DNA of 64,000 nucleotides from assembly GCF_001636425.1 (NCBI RefSeq), contig NZ_KV440953.1, positions 4,274,001 to 4,338,000 on the forward strand, written 5' to 3'. The notes beneath the pieces were generated by a model. It searched no databases. It worked only from the letters and a program-made list of their open reading frames with translations, and had not been told where the DNA came from. A program made the position numbers and the translations under genes. Source of the DNA: Heyndrickxia acidicola. Its GTDB lineage: Bacteria; Bacillota; Bacilli; Bacillales; Bacillaceae_C. Positions 26,557 through 35,041 of the stretch are shown here, one piece after another (positions within the stretch are counted from its first letter, which is position 1; each line of letters starts with the position of its first letter).

Positions 26557-27009
26557 ATGATTGGACTTATTCTTGCCATTATTGTCTTTAATCTAATTGC
26601 TTTTAAAAAATGCAAGAGGCTTAGTAAAAATCAAATTGCTCACATATGGTTTTATACCATTGCATGCCAAAATCTATTTGACATCTATGTGGACTTCAAG
26701 TATCACGGCTACTGGTACTTTACAAAAGCCATTGATTGGAGCGGCCTACCCGCCCACATTCTGCTGCTTCCTCCCGTCAATATGATATTTTTAAATTGGT
26801 ACCCGCTTACATCAAATCTGAAGACAAAAGGAATCTATTTGGTTCTTTTTGTTATTAGTATTCTGATTTATGAAATGATCGCTATGCTGCCGCAGCCATT
26901 TGGATATTTTCATTACGGCTGGTGGGATTGGAAGTACTCAGCTATTTTGGATCCTATTCTTTTGATTAGTTTATTGAAGTATTATAAGTGGATTTGCAGG
27001 ATTGAATAG
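26557..27009 (+). CDS. CBO0543-family membrane protein (first of two)
   Basis: 150 residues, four to five hydrophobic segments with a His/Trp-rich core (DFKYHGYWYFTKAIDW; PQPFGYFHYGWWDWKYSA). Resembles the CBO0543 family of small Firmicute integral membrane proteins, function unknown. ATG 26557 behind AAAAAGGA. The following gene looks like a second, longer member, so this may be a gene pair. Confidence 0.65.
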   Translation: MIGLILAIIVFNLIAFKKCKRLSKNQIAHIWFYTIACQNLFDIYVDFKYHGYWYFTKAIDWSGLPAHILLLPPVNMIFLNWYPLTSNLKTKGIYLVLFVISILIYEMIAMLPQPFGYFHYGWWDWKYSAILDPILLISLLKYYKWICRIE

Positions 27010-27086
27010 AAAATATAGAGTGACGTTCACCCTTTAGGATTACTTGTTTTTTAAAAATGGACGTTATGAACAAAGAAGGATTGGGA

Positions 27087-27647
27087 ATGGATACTTTACA
27101 GGGTTCTCACAGAATAAACGAAGTGGATCATTTTTATAAAAAAGTAATTGAAGCCCATCGTGAATATTTTCATTATTGGCTTCATCATACTCTTTTTCAT
27201 TGGGATTTTTTCTTGTCCTTATTTCTTGCTGTCGTACCTTGGGTTCTTTGGTTTATTTTCCGTCACAAGGAAAGCAGAGATCGTTTGTTATTTGCTGGTT
27301 TCTTCGTCATTATTACAACGTCCTGGCTGGATTTTTGGGGGACAATGTATGGGTTATGGTTTTATACAGGAAAGGTGCTGCCTTCCATGCCTTCCTTTAT
27401 TCCTTGGGATTTTTGTTTGCTGCCTGTATTTGTTATGCTGCTGATACAGTACAAGCCGATACGATCTCCTTATCTTAAAGGATTGATCTTCGCTGGAGGG
27501 TCTGCCTTCATTGGCGAGCTTCTTTTTCAGTGGATTGGATTATATGTCATGACCAATTGGAGTATCTTTTATTCGTTCCCTATTTATTTTGTGATATATC
27601 TTATTGCGCACAGGTTAAGTAAAGCAAGTCATTTTGCTGAAGTATAG
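27087..27647 (+). CDS. CBO0543-family membrane protein (second of two)
   Basis: 186 residues from ATG 27087, placed 7 nt after AAGGA; an in-frame ATG at 27057 would add ten residues. A polar N-terminus (RINEVDHFYKKVIEAHREYF) precedes five hydrophobic segments with FFIGLYVMT-like and WLDFWGTMYGLWFYTG blocks shared with the first member. Same strand, 77 bp behind it, possibly one transcript. Confidence 0.65.
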   Translation: MDTLQGSHRINEVDHFYKKVIEAHREYFHYWLHHTLFHWDFFLSLFLAVVPWVLWFIFRHKESRDRLLFAGFFVIITTSWLDFWGTMYGLWFYTGKVLPSMPSFIPWDFCLLPVFVMLLIQYKPIRSPYLKGLIFAGGSAFIGELLFQWIGLYVMTNWSIFYSFPIYFVIYLIAHRLSKASHFAEV

Positions 27648-27689
27648 ATTCTTCCCCTGAACGGAATAAAAGCTGGATATAAAAATGTG

Positions 27690-27727
27690 ACCTTATATAT
27701 TAGGCAGGCTAATATATGAGGTTTTTT
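27690..27727 (+). terminator. Terminator of CBO0543 pair
   Basis: ACCTTATATATTAG/CTAATATATGAGGT stem (one G-T pair), 5-nt loop, then TTTTTT. Confidence 0.8.
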
Positions 27728-27854
27728 TGTGCTTTGAAGGGATAAATGTATGTTGCTCGTGGCGAGATAGGTTAAAATTGGAATGAAAGGGAGGTGGTCG
27801 GGCTGGCTGTCCGAACATGCCAATACTTGTTTCAATATGTAAAGGTGGTGCAAT

Positions 27855-28607
27855 ATGTTTAGCCAATCTCCATATGCTTGCCGTGTAGAGTGGGGAAAAA
27901 GGGGGGCGAGAGAAGCGGCAGAACGAGGGGATATCATGATCATTGTCGATGTTCTTAGTTTTTCCTCCACCGTCGTATCTGCTTTACGATACGGAGCCGT
28001 CCTTTATCCTTATCCTCCCGATTTAAATGGAAAAGAATATGCTGAAAAACTGGGAGCGGAATATATTTTAGGGAGAGCAGAGGCAGCAAAAGTGGGAAAA
28101 CCAACCTTATCTCCTGTTTCATTCCGGTCTGAGCATGCGAATAAAAGGTACGTTCTGTCCTCACTAAATGGTGCTTTTTGTACCTGGATCGCCTCTGAAG
28201 TTCCGGCTCTTTTCATTGGCTCCTTGCTGAATGCATCTTCTGCAGCAGCAGCAGCGAACCGGTTTCAGGCGCAAACGAAGGCCAATATTACGGTGGTTCC
28301 ATGCGGAGAGCAATGGAGTAACAGGAAAGAGGAAGAAGATGCACTTCGTCCTTCGATAGAAGATTATTTGGGTGCAGGTGCTATTGTCTCTATGCTGGAT
28401 GGTGAAAAATCACCTGAAGCAGAGGTGTGTATGGGCGCATTTCAAAGCGCCAGACAAAAAATAAAAGAATTGATTTGGGAGAGCGGAAGCGGAAGAGAAT
28501 TGCGGGCAAAAGGATTTGGAGAGGATGTCATCCACTGCAGCCGGCTGAATGTATATCAGACGGTTCCCATTTTAAACAAGGATCATTTCGTAGAAGCCCA
28601 ATATTAA
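27855..28607 (+). CDS. comB: 2-phosphosulfolactate phosphatase family (ComB-like)
   Basis: 250 residues matching the ComB fold: IIVDVLSFSSTVVSALRYG at 28-46, YILGRAEAAKVGKPTLSP, SLNGAFCTWIASE, and the acidic C-terminal part. ComB releases phosphate from 2-phosphosulfolactate in coenzyme M and sulfolactate synthesis; in bacilli sulfolactate occurs in spores. No other sulfolactate gene is nearby, so the specific substrate is an inference. ATG 27855 follows AAAGGTGG. Confidence 0.78.
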   Translation: MFSQSPYACRVEWGKRGAREAAERGDIMIIVDVLSFSSTVVSALRYGAVLYPYPPDLNGKEYAEKLGAEYILGRAEAAKVGKPTLSPVSFRSEHANKRYVLSSLNGAFCTWIASEVPALFIGSLLNASSAAAAANRFQAQTKANITVVPCGEQWSNRKEEEDALRPSIEDYLGAGAIVSMLDGEKSPEAEVCMGAFQSARQKIKELIWESGSGRELRAKGFGEDVIHCSRLNVYQTVPILNKDHFVEAQY

Positions 28608-28649
28608 TGTTTCCCTTTTAGTGAATACAAAGATAAAGGAGCATAAACC

Positions 28650-29105
28650 ATGCAGACCGTTGAATCCGTAATAGCCGGTTTAAACCATTGGATAGAGACA
28701 CTTCCAAAAGAATTAAGTAGATTACAGGAATTAGAGATAACGGAACGCCCATTGCCAAATAAATGGTCAAAAAAAGAAATCCTTGGCCACTTATGTGATT
28801 CAGCTATAAATAACATTGAAAGATTTGTAAAGATCCAGTACGAAGAACAGCCCTATGTTATCCAGGTTTATAATCAGGACCACTGGGTGGCATTGCAGCA
28901 CTACCAAGAGACTCCCCTTGACGAAATCCTTCAGCTTTTTTGTGCTCTTAATAAAAGAGCCATCCATATCATCAGCCATATCCCTGCAGAAAAGCTGGCC
29001 TCTACTTGTATCATCGGAAACGGTGAGCATAAAACACTGGATTGGCTATTACAGGACTATCTTGCCCATATGGAGCATCATATAAAAAAGCAAATTTTAG
29101 CTTGA
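28650..29105 (+). CDS. DinB-superfamily protein
   Basis: 151 residues, four-helix DinB/YfiT fold. Metal-ligand histidines typical of the family are visible: GHLCDSAINN (first) and YLAHMEHHIKKQI (last pair). Members include bacillithiol S-transferases and damage-inducible proteins of unknown function; no decision possible. ATG 28650 after AAAGGAGC, 42 bp behind the ComB-like gene, so co-transcription is plausible. Confidence 0.8.
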   Translation: MQTVESVIAGLNHWIETLPKELSRLQELEITERPLPNKWSKKEILGHLCDSAINNIERFVKIQYEEQPYVIQVYNQDHWVALQHYQETPLDEILQLFCALNKRAIHIISHIPAEKLASTCIIGNGEHKTLDWLLQDYLAHMEHHIKKQILA

Positions 29106-29285
29106 AACATTTAGATAGCGGTACCAACAGGGCTGCACTTGATAACGAAAATCTAAGACAATTCTTCATGAAATATGTGGAGTTTTTAATAAGAATCTTC
29201 CTTTCCTCTAAGAAACTTTTAAGAAACGGTGGATATACTCTGAAGTGTTCAAGCTTAAGAATACTTTTTGAGGAGGAATTGAACA

Positions 29286-29885
29286 ATGAAAGCAAAATCA
29301 AGTTTAATTGTCCCTGTCTTAGCAGCCGCATTAGCCGTACCAACAATTGGCCATACAATGTCTGACCATAAAAGTACTTCAACAGCATCCTCACACCAAA
29401 AGGATGAAAAAGGCTCTCATGAAAAATGGGGAAAAGGCAAAAAGCATAATCAATTAATCAATGAGATTAAGCAATATGCTTCTCCTCAAGTAAAGGCAAA
29501 TCTTAAAAAAGACCTTGCTGAGCGCGGAAAATTAATGAAGGAGCTTAGAAATACTCCTGCTTTCAAAAAGCAAATGGAACAAAGAAAAGCTGAGCACCAA
29601 GCCTTCTACAAAGCGCATAAGACTCAAATCGAAATGATTAAGCAAGAAGAAAAAGCTGGAAAGATTACAAAGCAAGAAGCTCATAAAGAATTAAAAGCCT
29701 TATTTAAAAAAGAAGACAAAAAAGGTAAAGACGATAAGAAAAATGGTCTCTTCAAAGAATTAAAAACAGCTCTGCAAAAGAAAGATAGAGCAGCCATTAA
29801 TTCCATTCTGGAAAAATTCGATAAACAATTGGAAAAATCCAATCAAATGCTTCAGCAGGAGCTAAAAGCTGATCAAAAAGCTTAA
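29286..29885 (+). CDS. Secreted Lys/Glu-rich coiled-coil protein
   Basis: 199 residues, not recognised. Residues 1-24 form a signal peptide (MKAKSS, then a hydrophobic VPVLAAALAVPTI core). The rest is ~45% charged with long helical, coiled-coil-like stretches (LKKDLAERGKLMKELRNTP; MIKQEEKAGKITKQEAHKEL) and a His/Lys-rich start. No Cys. ATG 29286 behind GAGGAGG. Extracellular helical protein; the pattern is like Firmicute surface or matrix-associated proteins, but no function can be assigned. Confidence 0.75.
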   Translation: MKAKSSLIVPVLAAALAVPTIGHTMSDHKSTSTASSHQKDEKGSHEKWGKGKKHNQLINEIKQYASPQVKANLKKDLAERGKLMKELRNTPAFKKQMEQRKAEHQAFYKAHKTQIEMIKQEEKAGKITKQEAHKELKALFKKEDKKGKDDKKNGLFKELKTALQKKDRAAINSILEKFDKQLEKSNQMLQQELKADQKA

Positions 29886-29920
29886 TAACGAAAATTAAAA
29901 AATACTTACTATAATAACAG

Positions 29921-29962
29921 AAAACGCTTAGGCATGGCTATTAGCCCCTAGGCGTTTTTGCT
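29921..29962 (+). terminator. Terminator of the coiled-coil gene
   Basis: AAAACGC..AGG with CCTAG..GCGTTTTT, followed by T-rich DNA. Confidence 0.7.
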
Positions 29963-30343
29963 TAGGCTCTTTTCGTACACTTTGTTGCTATTGGTATAGA
30001 GTCTTCTTTGGTTCTAGCATGTATACCCATTGACTTAAGACGAAAAGATGCCTTGTTGAATCACTTACGAATTTTTTAACACTTTTGAGAAAAACTACAA
30101 TTGATATCAATGTTGGTTGAAGCGGAAGGCGCGAGACTTCTGAGGGAAAAGCTGACCAAAGGGAGACCCCGCAGGAGCTTGCGACGATGAGGATCCTGGC
30201 CGGCAGCGGAAAGAGAGTGCCTGAAGCGTAAATCAACGAGCAGGACGATGAGGACTGAAACCAGTATATCAGTTATAACAAATGCTAAACTTAAGGATTG
30301 GTTAAATTTGCACCAGAGCCTAGATCAATAAAGGCATTTAAGA
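29963..30343. repeat. Gap with a family B repeat copy
   Basis: A family B copy at about 30107-30245 (GTTGGTTGAAGCGGAAGGCG to AAAGAGAGTGCCTGAAGCG). A short TTAGGCTCTTTTCGTACACT block at 29961-29980 lies before it. No gene. Confidence 0.65.
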
Positions 30344-30610
30344 TTACCTTAGGATTTGCGGACTTATCAAATGAAAATTCATTAAAAGAAATAAACAGCC
30401 CACACCCAATAAAATAACAGACAGGAAAAGCACACTAAGCGAAGCTGTAGTTGGAGCTATCACTATATCTGCAATTTCCAGCAGTACAGCCGCTATCTTC
30501 CTACCGAAAGAAAATGTTTTTAGATCATTCCAGCTATCTTTAAAATAAACAATCCCCATTGGGAAAAGCATAAGACCAAATGCTAACAATAGAGTTCCCG
30601 CTGCTAACAC
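30344..30610 (-). CDS. Small membrane protein, 88 aa
   Basis: GTG 30610, with AAGGATGGCGG upstream. Three hydrophobic segments (about 4-22, 35-52, 58-78). Not recognised; ends SPQILR. Single gene, converging with the repeat-filled gap. Confidence 0.5.
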   Translation of the reverse strand: MLAAGTLLLAFGLMLFPMGIVYFKDSWNDLKTFSFGRKIAAVLLEIADIVIAPTTASLSVLFLSVILLGVGCLFLLMNFHLISPQILR

Positions 30611-30889
30611 AATACCGCCATCCTTCTATAAATTTCCTTTATTACCTTTACTATACCAAAACAAGAAAGAGGGGTGAAATCAATTTTATTTATGGAGAAG
30701 GCTGGGTTCTTCGACATTTTTCCAGTCAACATGCGAAAGCAGCAAGGTTTAAAAAGAGAACCTAGTGTTAGAATGAAATAATCCAGATTTAAAAAGCCTA
30801 TTTAAGTCCGTTTTTTGAATTTTTTTTTGAAATCCTAGCATATGAAACGAAATAAAAATATAATACTAGTAAGGAAAGGGGATGTTTCC

Positions 30890-31534
30890 ATGGAAAATGT
30901 AGTATATTCAGATCAACGTTCCATCACTCAGAAGGTTCTGTGGATGTTTGCAACGTCTTTATTGATTGCCACTGCGGGTTTATATGTCGGCCAATATGTG
31001 CCAGCCGGACTAATGCTGCCTCTTGAGGTGGTTGAAATCGCCATGATCTTTACAGCGTTCTGGTTAAGAAGAAAAAAAGCAGTAGGCTACATGTTTGTTT
31101 ATGCTTTTACGTTAATATCAGGCATTACCATGTTTCCTGTCATTGAACATTACATTACAACCGTTGGAGCCAATATTGTATTAATGGCTTTTGGATCCAC
31201 TTTTGGAATCTTTACTGTCCTTGCCATCATTGGAACCGTAACAAAAAAGAATCTTTCTTTTCTAAGTACCATCCTGTTGGTTTCATTGCTTGCCTTATTG
31301 TTCATCGGCATTTTCAATTTGTTTAGCCCGCTGAACACAGGCGGTTTAATGGCTTATTCCGTCATTGGAACCATAGTTTTTTCTCTGTATATTCTGTTCG
31401 ATTTCAACCAAATGAAGCACATGAGGCTTACAGAGGATATGGTGCCATTGCTCGCGTTATCCTTATATCTGGATTTTATTAACCTGTTCCTAAACATTCT
31501 ACGCTTCTTCGGAATTATCAACAGCAGAGATTAA
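30890..31534 (+). CDS. Bax inhibitor-1/YccA (TMBIM) family protein
   Basis: 214 residues from ATG 30890 (AAAGGGG 8 nt before); the frame opens earlier at 30842 without a good site. Seven hydrophobic segments, and the family C-terminal signature around the pH-sensing acidic residues: ILFDFNQMKH and LSLYLDFINLFLNILRFFG. Bacterial homologues (B. subtilis YetJ) are pH-gated calcium-leak channels in the plasma membrane. Followed by a terminator and the 52-bp repeat array. Confidence 0.92.
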   Translation: MENVVYSDQRSITQKVLWMFATSLLIATAGLYVGQYVPAGLMLPLEVVEIAMIFTAFWLRRKKAVGYMFVYAFTLISGITMFPVIEHYITTVGANIVLMAFGSTFGIFTVLAIIGTVTKKNLSFLSTILLVSLLALLFIGIFNLFSPLNTGGLMAYSVIGTIVFSLYILFDFNQMKHMRLTEDMVPLLALSLYLDFINLFLNILRFFGIINSRD

Positions 31535-31566
31535 ATATATTTACATGCTCTTGGTACGTTTTACTG

Positions 31567-31614
31567 AAAAAAGCAGCATTTCCACCAATAATGGGTGGGG
31601 ATGCTGCTTTTTTA
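31567..31614 (+). terminator. Terminator of Bax inhibitor-1 gene
   Basis: AAAAAGCAGCATTTCCACC with its near-complement GGTGGGGATGCTGCTTTTTT. Confidence 0.85.
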
Positions 31615-31654
31615 TTTTTGCATAGATTGTTGTTTTACGTTTATAGGATTGGGG

Positions 31655-32135
31655 GAAGTCCTTCATAGGTGTTATGAGGCCAATAAGAGGTTAATTTGGA
31701 AGCAAAAAGTCCTTCATCGAGGTTATGAAGACCAATAAGAGGTTACTTTGGAAGCGAAAAGTCCTTCATCGTGGTTATGAAGGCCGATAAAAGGTCAATT
31801 TGAAAGCGAAAAGTCCTTCATCGTAGTTATGAAGACCAATAAGAGGTTAATTAGGAAGCGAAAAGTCCTTCATCGTGGTTATGAAGACCAATAAGAGGTT
31901 AATTAGGAAGCGAAAAGTCCTTCATCGGTGTTATGAAGACCAATAAGAGGTTAATTTAGAAGCGAAAAGTCCTTCATCGCCGCTATGACGGCCAATAAGA
32001 GGTTAATTAGGAAGTGAAAAGTCCTTCATCGTGGTTATGAAGACCAATAAGAGGTTAATTAGGAAGCGAAAAGTCCTTCATCGGTGTTATGAAGGCCGAA
32101 AGGGGGTCAATTTGAAAGCAAAAAGTCCTTCATCA
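31655..32135. repeat. 52-bp tandem repeat array 1 (nine full units and one partial)
   Basis: AGTCCTTCAT recurs at 31657, 31708, 31760, 31812, 31864, 31916, 31968, 32020, 32072 and 32124: a period of 52 throughout except 51 for the first. The unit runs AAAAGTCCTTCATCG..ATGAAGACCAATAAGAGG.. TTAATTAGGAAGCG. Within it CTTCAT/ATGAAG forms a 6-bp hairpin. Units differ by a few bases, so the array is not recent. Not coding and not CRISPR. Confidence 0.92.
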
Positions 32136-32211
32136 TCCCCATAAAGAGCGTTTAGCCCCAAATAGCCCATGCTATAATGCTGCGAAGCCCGTTAATTTAA
32201 TAGTAAATAGA

Positions 32212-32248
32212 AAAAAGGATTCCAATCATCCCTTGGAATCCTTTTTCT
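32212..32248 (-). terminator. Terminator of the DUF1003 gene
   Basis: AAAAAGGATTCCA/TGGAATCCTTTTT, perfect 13-bp stem; T-runs on both strands. Confidence 0.85.
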
Positions 32249-32258
32249 AAACCATTTG

Positions 32259-32822
32259 TCACTCTTCTTCATTTTCCTGCTCTTTATTTTGGGCCAGCAA
32301 TAACTGTTTAATGGACATGATTTCGGCTTCCATTCTGTGCAGGTGGCTTTGCATATCATCGATTTCCTGCTCCGCTTTGTAATTGATAGCGAAGTCAATG
32401 ATGGATTCGTGCTTGTCGCGTGAAGCCTGGCGGTTTTGGCTCATCATGATGACAGGCGCCTGGAATGCCGCGATGAAGGAAAGAATCAGATTCAGCAGGA
32501 TGAAAGGCGGTTGATCAAAGTGTTTAGTAAAACCCAGCGAATTCCAGATCATCCAAAAGGCCAGAAAGAAGCCAAAGCAAATAATAAACTTCCAGCTGCC
32601 GCCAAAGGAAGAAATCCGGTCGGCCAGGCGGTCAGCCCAAGTGGTTTTTCTAACATATTCATCATCTAAATGGGTTAGGATACTATTTTCATAAATGTCT
32701 ACAAGGCGGTCGATTCTTTCTTTATCCTCTGTTTTCAGTTCAATGTCGAAGCCTTGAATGGTTTGTTTATTAACTGTATTGGGTTTAATCCCCATTTTTT
32801 TCGGTACATTAAATTTCATCAT
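32259..32822 (-). CDS. DUF1003 membrane protein, behind an M-box riboswitch
   Basis: 187 residues from ATG 32822 (AAGGAG 8 nt upstream); GTG 32831 overlaps that site. A soluble start (~1-75) is followed by the DUF1003 core WADRLADRISSFGGSWKFI with two membrane segments (FGFFLAFWMIWNSLG; PPFILLNLILSFIAAFQAPVIM), the conserved MMSQNRQASRDK, and a coiled-coil tail (EQEIDDMQSHLHRMEAEIM). DUF1003 proteins are of unknown function. The M-box upstream predicts induction when Mg2+ is low, so a Mg2+ role is a testable inference. Plasma membrane, coil in the cytosol. Confidence 0.88.
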   Translation of the reverse strand: MMKFNVPKKMGIKPNTVNKQTIQGFDIELKTEDKERIDRLVDIYENSILTHLDDEYVRKTTWADRLADRISSFGGSWKFIICFGFFLAFWMIWNSLGFTKHFDQPPFILLNLILSFIAAFQAPVIMMSQNRQASRDKHESIIDFAINYKAEQEIDDMQSHLHRMEAEIMSIKQLLLAQNKEQENEEE

Positions 32823-32845
32823 GTTTACCACTCCTTGGTTAGGAG

Positions 32846-32968
32846 CTATCCGACTGTTCCTATTTGGCAGGCAGCATGATATTTCGGGACGGCCGCCTGT
32901 CGAATCTTAGAAAGTGCTGTAACTCCATATTTTAATTTTCCCCTCAACCTACTACTGGAACCATCCAC
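32846..32968 (-). CDS. Candidate small protein (40 aa) between M-box and DUF1003
   Basis: GTG 32968, with AAAGGAGTGTG about 12 nt upstream, opens 40 residues (VDGSSSRLRGKLKYGVTALS then KIRQAAVPKY..) stopping 23 bp before the DUF1003 start. Basic, no membrane segment. The spacing is slightly long. It might be a leader peptide or a small partner, or chance. Confidence 0.3.
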   Translation of the reverse strand: MDGSSSRLRGKLKYGVTALSKIRQAAVPKYHAACQIGTVG

Positions 32969-33050
32969 GAAAAAATCACACTCCTTTTACCTTGTTATGG
33001 TACATCCTATGAACGGCTGGATCGATAAGTGAACACAATGAAAAAATAAA

Positions 33051-33080
33051 AACCCCCTGAAAGGATAGGGGGTTAGTGTA
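33051..33080 (-). terminator. M-box expression-platform terminator
   Basis: On the minus strand AACCCCCT/AGGGGGTT, 8-bp stem with an 8-nt loop, followed by TTTATTTTTT. It lies between the aptamer and DUF1003, where Mg2+-dependent termination is expected. Confidence 0.8.
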
Positions 33081-33104
33081 AATGACACATCAAACAAAAC
33101 TGGT

Positions 33105-33285
33105 CAAATCGTATATGGATATCCCCCTAGTTTAGCTTTAGCACTGGACAACGTAGAGTCATGGCTCAGCCACGTTAAGTAAAGCCTTAATCCGGCAATA
33201 CCTGTTATACCCATTGGCGTCTTTCGACGTTTCCGGGCAGTGGCCTGTGTTTGTACAGACGCCTCGCCTAACGAGAATTTTTTAT
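33105..33285 (-). ncRNA. M-box (ykoK) magnesium riboswitch aptamer
   Basis: Read on the minus strand the region carries the M-box blocks in order: CTCGTTAGGCGAGGC, TGTACAAACACAGGCC, ACTGCCCGGAAACGTC, AAAGACGCCAATGGGT, then AGGTATTGCCGGATTAAGGC, CTGAGCCATGACTCTACG and GTGCTAAAGCTAAACTAG. Known of the class: it senses Mg2+ and terminates transcription at high Mg2+. The structured region runs about 33285 to 33108. Its target is the DUF1003 gene (and perhaps the small frame between), with no CorA, MgtE or MgtA homologue in this window. Confidence 0.93.
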
Positions 33286-33311
33286 TCACTTATTTTTTTC
33301 ACTCAACTATT

Positions 33312-33340
33312 AATATACTCTTTACATTTTTTATTGTCAA
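33312..33340 (-). promoter_or_regulatory. SigmaA promoter of the M-box transcript
   Basis: On the minus strand TTGACA (33340-33335) and TATATT (33317-33312) are separated by exactly 17 bp, starting about 30 bp before the aptamer. Confidence 0.8.
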
Positions 33341-33741
33341 TGTAATCATTTAAGGGTCACGTTGAGCTGCCTTGAAAAATAAAAACGGCTGGCATCATGG
33401 GACAATTGTTTAAAGAAGGGAGATGGGAATAAAAGGTAAAAGAACGCTTTTTTAAAATAGATCTGTTCCTTTAAAATGTTGATTTTTCTCACTAATTATA
33501 ATCGACTGGCAGCAGACCTTTTTATAGCGTCCCTTTTTTCATAAGGGGATTCCTAATACCTTTTAGAATGGAAACTGTTGGGGTATAGGAAAATGGACAA
33601 GTCAAACGTATAATTAAATTATACATAATGAGGGATGGACAACACTCATTGACTATAAAAATGATGAAAATGAAACGCGTTATGCAGTGTCAGCTGCACT
33701 TGAATCGATATGAAATTAGTTTTTTTATTTAGGGGAAGTGA
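33341..33741. other. Gap before the lysozyme gene
   Basis: AT-rich; no gene or RNA seen. The ribosome site AGGGGA (33732-33737) belongs to the lysozyme gene. Confidence 0.4.
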
Positions 33742-34515
33742 TTGGCATGGAATATAAAAGTTAGAAGAAAAAAGGGAACAATCAAGAAGAAAAAGAGAAG
33801 ATCCGGTTTGCTGGTACTGTTACTCGGAGCGGCTGTCGTGGCTTATTTATTGTGGAGCAACGGAATTTTTGTTCCAAATGATATCAATGCAAAGCCTTAT
33901 TCGGTAAAAGGAGTAGATGTGTCCTCTTATCAGGGGAAAGTGGACTGGTCCCAATTTGAAAAACAGGGAGTTCGCTTTGCCTTTATTAAAGCGACAGAGG
34001 GAAGCTCATTTGTGGATAAATATTTTAAAACGAACTGGCAAAATGCAGAGAAAACGAATATCCGGGTTGGAGCCTATCATTTCTTCAGCTATGATAGCGC
34101 GGGGAAGACCCAGGCTGAAAATTATATCCGAACAGTCCCTGCCAACCAAAAGGGGCTTCCGCCGGTTATTGATCTGGAGTTTTACGGCAATAAAGAAAAA
34201 AATCCGCCAAACCCAGATAAAGTCATTAAAGAGCTTCAAACGATGGTGAAGATGCTGAATCAGCATTATCATAAACGGGTGATTATCTATGCCACACAAA
34301 AATCCTATAACATGTACCTGAAAGGCAATCTGGCTCATTGTGATGTATGGATCAGCAACGTATACACAAAGCCTTTGTTGCTGGATAACCGAGGCTGGGC
34401 GTTTTGGCAATACACAAACCGTGGACGATTGACCGGTCATTCAGGAAAGAAAAACTCTCTTGATTTAAATGTCTTCCGCGGGACAGAAAAAGAGTTTAAC
34501 CAGTACGGATTATAG
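33742..34515 (+). CDS. GH25 lysozyme, membrane-anchored
   Basis: 257 residues from TTG 33742, 6-7 nt behind AGGGG; no in-frame ATG fits. A very basic N-terminus precedes one membrane segment (22-40), so it is a type II anchor or uncleaved signal. The GH25 domain (52-257) shows KGVDVSSYQGKVDW (D59), FAFIKATEG and the acidic pair in PPVIDLEFYG (D144, E146). It hydrolyses the MurNAc-GlcNAc bond of peptidoglycan outside the cell. No cell-wall binding repeats, so anchoring must supply localisation. Confidence 0.93.
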   Translation: MAWNIKVRRKKGTIKKKKRRSGLLVLLLGAAVVAYLLWSNGIFVPNDINAKPYSVKGVDVSSYQGKVDWSQFEKQGVRFAFIKATEGSSFVDKYFKTNWQNAEKTNIRVGAYHFFSYDSAGKTQAENYIRTVPANQKGLPPVIDLEFYGNKEKNPPNPDKVIKELQTMVKMLNQHYHKRVIIYATQKSYNMYLKGNLAHCDVWISNVYTKPLLLDNRGWAFWQYTNRGRLTGHSGKKNSLDLNVFRGTEKEFNQYGL

Positions 34516-34552
34516 GTTCCACATGTTCATAGAGCGGTGCTTGAAGAAGGGG

Positions 34553-34584
34553 GGAGTGATGATGAATCACTCCTCTTTTTCTTT
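34553..34584 (+). terminator. Terminator of the lysozyme gene
   Basis: GGAGTGAT/ATCACTCC with a 5-nt loop, followed by TCTTTTTCTTTTT. Confidence 0.8.
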
Positions 34585-35041
34585 TTGGAGGAAAAGCATA
34601 CATGTTTTATTCTTTCTAGCTTCGCGTCACAGATTTTTTACGCCTCCTTCTCATCTAGCTTCCTTTATCTCAGTCGAAGACTCCGAAATCCGTACGCCAA
34701 TGACCAAGGCGCTTCCGCTTTTCTTGTTTTGGAAGGAAATGACTTAGCAAGCAGGTTAAGATTATTAAGTTTTCGTAAAGATTGATTACATTTTATTTAG
34801 AGTGATTCTAAAGGCATTTAGACTTGTTTATAATAGACACAATCATGCTATTAAATAAGCTTCTTTTGTAAAGCAAGTTCCTCCTTGTGCTGCTGAAAAA
34901 TGGGCCGGGAGAGTGAAATTAACAGATACCATTGATAGACTTTTTATTGCATTTCTTTATTTAGTGAATGGGTAATTTTTACTATTTGGAAGTGCGGTCA
35001 ATATTCTGAATAGCATCTATAACCGCGTTTGAGGAGAGTAA
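34585..35041. repeat. Gap with a family C repeat half
   Basis: CTAGCTTCCTTTATCTCAGT, CGAAGACTCCGAAATCCGTA and GGCGCTTCCGCTTTTCTT at 34656-34730 match the 3' half of family C (full copy at 52108-52258). The remainder up to the GT39 gene shows nothing but a TTGGAAGTGCGG region and the site GAGGAG. Confidence 0.6.

Noticed and set aside
30580-30765. 61-residue frame and a nested 29-codon frame
   Set aside because: No good start site and no similarity that I recognise; overlaps the promoter region of the divergent membrane protein.
31655-32135. CRISPR array
   Set aside because: The whole 52-bp unit repeats with no unique spacers, and no cas genes are present; same for 54530-54922.
33104-33289. 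61-residue minus-strand frame
   Set aside because: It coincides with the M-box aptamer; the peptide has no ribosome site and the RNA motifs explain the sequence.
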